Positions 6,556 through 9,146 of a DNA stretch of 9,146 nucleotides are shown one piece after another. The translations under genes and the position numbers were made by a program. Numbering within the stretch: the stretch's first letter is position 1; each line of letters begins with the position of its first letter. Source of the DNA: Nitrososphaera sp. (GTDB lineage Archaea; Thermoproteota; Nitrososphaeria; Nitrososphaerales; Nitrososphaeraceae); contig JAKEIF010000244.1 of the NCBI GenBank assembly GCA_022545875.1, positions 1-9,146 on the forward strand, in the 5' to 3' direction. The notes under the pieces were generated by a model that saw only the letters and a program-made list of their open reading frames with translations, searched no databases and had not been told where the DNA came from.

Positions 6556-6560
6556 GGTGA
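6555..6560 (+). promoter_or_regulatory. Ribosome binding site deciding the nuoL TTG start
   Basis: GGGTGA lies directly after the nuoM stop region, 6 nt before the TTG at 6567. This spacing is good and supports TTG initiation. Confidence 0.6.
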
Positions 6561-6566
6561 ACTAGT

Positions 6567-8642
6567 TTGGCGACAGGGTTTGAAGGTATAGCGATCAATG
6601 GCTGGCTTGTATGGATTCTTCCGTTTGCAGGCGCCGCGGTAATCGCGGGCGTCGCAAAGGCAGGACACAGGATCAGGGATTATACCGCGGTTGGGTTTGC
6701 CCTTGCAAGCGCGGTATCCGCAGCCACTCTAATCCCAACGGCTCTCGCTGTCCACGAGATACACAGCCAGATACCTTGGATTTCCGCACTTGGGATCAAC
6801 GCAGGAGTTCTTGCGGATCCGCTGGCAATAATCATGGCCAATCTGGTGGCCTGGATATCGTTCCTTATCATGGTATACTCGACTGGCTACATGCACGGCG
6901 ACAGGGACCTTACCAGGTACTGGTTCTTTATGCTATTTTTCATCGGCTCGATGCAGCTGATCGTACTTTCTGATAACCTCCTCATGGTATTCTTTGGCTG
7001 GGAGGGCGTCGGGCTTGCTTCGTACGCGCTTATCGGATTCTGGTATCATGATCGGAGGAAAGACTATGTGGGTGCGGAAGGGCACGTAGCGGGCGGTATC
7101 GCCATGTGGGCCGCCCCGACTCACGCAGGCATGAAGGCATTTCTCATGACACGCGCGGGCGATACCATGATGCTTGCAGGGATGTTCCTGATATTCATGC
7201 ACGCCGGAACTTTTGGCTTTAAGGAACTCCTTGAAGACACCACTTGGGCGACTAACATGGCCCAGCAGAACCTGCTGGTCCCGGCTGCAATACTGTTGTT
7301 CGGCGGCGCGATCGGCAAGTCTGCCCAGTTCCCACTTAATGAATGGCTTCTTGAGGCCATGACCGGACCTACCGCAGTATCTGCACTAATCCACGCGGCC
7401 ACGATGGTCAAGGCGGGAGTATTTCTCGTTGCTCGCATCGGTCCGCTCTTCTTTGCCCTCGCAAGTGTTGGGGCATTCAGCGTCGAGCAGTTCTTTGAAG
7501 TTGTGGCATGGGTCGGCGCTATAACGGCATTTTTGCTCGCAACGCAGGCGCTTGTCAACCCAGAGATAAAGAAGGTGCTTGCATATTCTACTGGCTCGCA
7601 GATTGGATACATGATGATGGGCCTTGGGATCGCGGGCCTCTCGCTTAATTTTGTTGACGGCTACACTGCCGGCTTTTTCCACATGATGAGCCATGCCATG
7701 TTCAAAGCATCACTCTTCATGGGAGCCGGGGCGCTCTTGCATACGGTAGGCTCCAGGTTCATGAGCGACATGGGAGGTCTTCGCAAACCTATGCGCAAGA
7801 CCTACATCTTTATGCTCCTTGCCAGCTTATCGCTCGCCGGCGCTCCTCTATTTACGTCAGGCTTTTGGAGCAAAGATGCAGTCTTTGCAGCGGTGCTTGA
7901 ATCAGGTTATGCATATTCGTGGCCACTTTTCATAATGGCAGTCGTAGTAGCAATCATGACTGCTTTCTACACCTTTAGAATGATTGGCATGTCATTCTTT
8001 GGGAAGAAGAGCAGGCACATCGAAGAAATGGAGCAGCACGGACATCATATGCATGAAGTTGGAAAACGCATGTGGGTCCCAGTCGCGATATTGGCGTCCG
8101 CGTCTATAGCGATAGGAGTTGTCGGTTTCATCTTTGAAGCTCAGATCCACCATCTATTCGGAGAATACCTCGCAGAATCCTTTGGCATACACGGAGAAGA
8201 GGAGGAAGGGGAGCCCGGCATCCATATCCTCCCTGAAGGCGACAGGACATTCTTTGGTCTCAATACCATTGCTGCCATTGCATCCGTAGGAGCCTTCGCA
8301 ATTGGAGCGGCGATCGGCTTTGTGTTCTACATTGCGAGAAAAGCCGACCCAGCAGCTGTTGGTAGAAACGTGGTCACAAACGCGATTTGGAAGTTCCTAT
8401 ACAACAGATGGTATCTTAACACTGCCCTCTATTGGGGAGGAGTCATTGGCCCGCTGGCGATATACAGGTTCATCTGGCGTTACTTTGAAAGCACAATTGT
8501 AGACGGCATTAACCCGGCTCTCCAGCATTCAATGACTTACATGTCCCGCGTTGTCAAGGCGGGCCAGACTGGGATCACGCAGACGTATCTCTTTGTGTTT
8601 GGAGTAGGCATCATGATTGTAGTGATGCTGCTACTCTTGTAG
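6567..8642 (+). CDS. nuoL: NADH-quinone oxidoreductase-like subunit L (NuoL), antiporter-like
   Basis: This is the distal antiporter-like subunit, related to MrpA, with a long lateral helix that runs along the membrane arm. It has 691 residues against about 610 in bacteria. Diagnostic stretches are STGYMHGDRDLTRYW, FFGWEGVGLASYALIGFWY (142-160), GAIGKSAQFPLNEW (247-260), VSALIHAATMVKAGVF (271-286) and FTSGFWSKDAVF (429-440). Transport residues are Glu146 (TM5), Asp199 (TM6), Lys251 (TM7), His276 (TM8) and Lys436 (TM12). TM8 reads TMVKAG, as in MrpA, where E. coli NuoL has TMVTAG. The usual LPDAM loop is LLEAM and the preceding His of PLHxW is Asn258. Residues 161-186 are an extra loop between TM5 and TM6, and 484-560 is a charged His- and Glu-rich region. 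The C-terminus (AGQTGITQTYLFVFGVG) matches the lateral-helix end of the family. It starts with TTG, 11 nt after nuoM. Confidence 0.96.
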   Translation: MATGFEGIAINGWLVWILPFAGAAVIAGVAKAGHRIRDYTAVGFALASAVSAATLIPTALAVHEIHSQIPWISALGINAGVLADPLAIIMANLVAWISFLIMVYSTGYMHGDRDLTRYWFFMLFFIGSMQLIVLSDNLLMVFFGWEGVGLASYALIGFWYHDRRKDYVGAEGHVAGGIAMWAAPTHAGMKAFLMTRAGDTMMLAGMFLIFMHAGTFGFKELLEDTTWATNMAQQNLLVPAAILLFGGAIGKSAQFPLNEWLLEAMTGPTAVSALIHAATMVKAGVFLVARIGPLFFALASVGAFSVEQFFEVVAWVGAITAFLLATQALVNPEIKKVLAYSTGSQIGYMMMGLGIAGLSLNFVDGYTAGFFHMMSHAMFKASLFMGAGALLHTVGSRFMSDMGGLRKPMRKTYIFMLLASLSLAGAPLFTSGFWSKDAVFAAVLESGYAYSWPLFIMAVVVAIMTAFYTFRMIGMSFFGKKSRHIEEMEQHGHHMHEVGKRMWVPVAILASASIAIGVVGFIFEAQIHHLFGEYLAESFGIHGEEEEGEPGIHILPEGDRTFFGLNTIAAIASVGAFAIGAAIGFVFYIARKADPAAVGRNVVTNAIWKFLYNRWYLNTALYWGGVIGPLAIYRFIWRYFESTIVDGINPALQHSMTYMSRVVKAGQTGITQTYLFVFGVGIMIVVMLLLL

Positions 8643-8647
8643 GTGAT
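8642..8647 (+). promoter_or_regulatory. Ribosome binding site for nuoN
   Basis: GGTGAT overlaps the last base of the nuoL stop and lies 5 nt before the ATG at 8653. Confidence 0.6.
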
Positions 8648-8652
8648 AGTAA

Positions 8653-9146
8653 ATGGTTGACATTCTTTCCACGCCAATACTTGTGACAATAATTCTAGGA
8701 GTTGTCGGACTGGCCATACCAGCGATAGATGCGGGCAGGCGCGAGAAGGGAGCAGGTAGAAACAAGATCTATAGTGCAATCGCGTTTGGCGCTCTGGTCG
8801 TGGCACTTGGGATAATCATTTTCAGGGTTTTTAGCGGAGAGGTTCTTCCCGCTGTTGCATTTTCTCAAGAGGTCCTTGTCGACGACCTTTTCGGCTCATT
8901 CTTTGCCATTGCCCTTCTGCTGGTGTCTGTCATGGTCACCGCCTCGTCTTGGAATTATTACAAAGGCAAGTCCAATCCCGCTGCATACTATTCGCTTATC
9001 CTACTTTCAACGATTGGAATGGTGATAATCGCATATTCCACAGACTTTGTGATGCTATTTGTCGCGTGGGAGCTCATGTCACTGCCGACGTATGCCCTCG
9101 CAGGCTTTACAAAGCGCGACCCAATTTCAAATGAAGCCGCCATAAA
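8653..9146 (+). CDS. nuoN: NADH-quinone oxidoreductase-like subunit N (NuoN), 3' partial
   Basis: This is the third antiporter-like membrane subunit, next to NuoK in assembled complexes. The frame is open from the ATG at 8653 to the right edge, giving 164 complete residues beginning MVDILSTPILVTIILGVVGL. Recognisable NuoN features are the PAAYYSLILLSTIGMVIIAY segment (109-128), the TM5 block FVAWELMSLPTYALAGF (136-152) with the expected transport glutamate at Glu140, and the following RDPISNEAAI, which matches the NuoN pattern before the next helix. The protein should continue for roughly 300 more residues beyond the window. A short basic loop (GRREKGAGRNK, 28-38) follows the first helix. nuoN lies 10 nt after nuoL in the same operon. 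Assignment as N rather than M or L rests on the TM5 region and on position, with L and M already present upstream. Confidence 0.9.
   Translation, partial: MVDILSTPILVTIILGVVGLAIPAIDAGRREKGAGRNKIYSAIAFGALVVALGIIIFRVFSGEVLPAVAFSQEVLVDDLFGSFFAIALLLVSVMVTASSWNYYKGKSNPAAYYSLILLSTIGMVIIAYSTDFVMLFVAWELMSLPTYALAGFTKRDPISNEAAI

Noticed and set aside
7121..7612. A 163-residue open frame on the minus strand.
   Set aside because: It is antisense to the conserved TM6-TM11 region of nuoL, has no recognisable domain or binding site, and is explained by codon composition of the real gene.

Overview
The window is one stretch of a single plus-strand operon encoding an archaeal type of respiratory complex I. 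It carries ten consecutive genes in the order nuoB-C-D-H-I-J-K-M-L-N; nuoB is cut at the left edge and nuoN at the right. Almost every base is coding: gaps between genes are 0 to 11 nt, three junctions overlap (4, 8 and 17 nt), and no internal promoter, terminator, RNA gene, repeat or mobile element is visible.

The likely source is an ammonia-oxidizing archaeon (Thaumarchaeota/Nitrososphaeria), probably of the moderate-GC soil lineage (Nitrososphaera-like) rather than the low-GC marine one. This is inferred from recalled features of the group: an 11-subunit complex with no NuoE/F/G between D and H, nuoM placed before nuoL, subunit sequences that diverge together from bacterial forms, archaeal codon habits (AGG arginine, ATA isoleucine), and roughly balanced base composition. 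The species cannot be fixed from the window.

Layout: bases 1-4034 hold the connecting (Q) module and the proximal membrane subunit. NuoB carries the terminal N2 cluster, NuoC and NuoD form the quinone-site scaffold, NuoH is the membrane anchor at the quinone channel, and NuoI carries two [4Fe-4S] clusters. Bases 4027-9146 hold the proton-pumping arm: NuoJ and NuoK (antiporter-linking subunits), then three antiporter-like subunits NuoM, NuoL and NuoN. Electrons would enter through NuoI rather than an NADH module (donor unknown; ferredoxin or a similar carrier is a common proposal), pass to NuoB and on to a quinone held between NuoD, NuoB and NuoH, coupled to proton movement through J/K/M/L/N. 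In ammonia oxidizers the complex is often proposed to run in reverse.

I found no unknown system here. The points worth a second look are lineage-specific changes in a well-known machine: loss of the usual quinone-site His and Tyr in NuoD, a Gly where the mid-membrane lysine of NuoM TM8 normally sits, a His-rich insertion in NuoM, a roughly 67-residue N-terminal extension of NuoH, and TTG starts for two adjacent large subunits.
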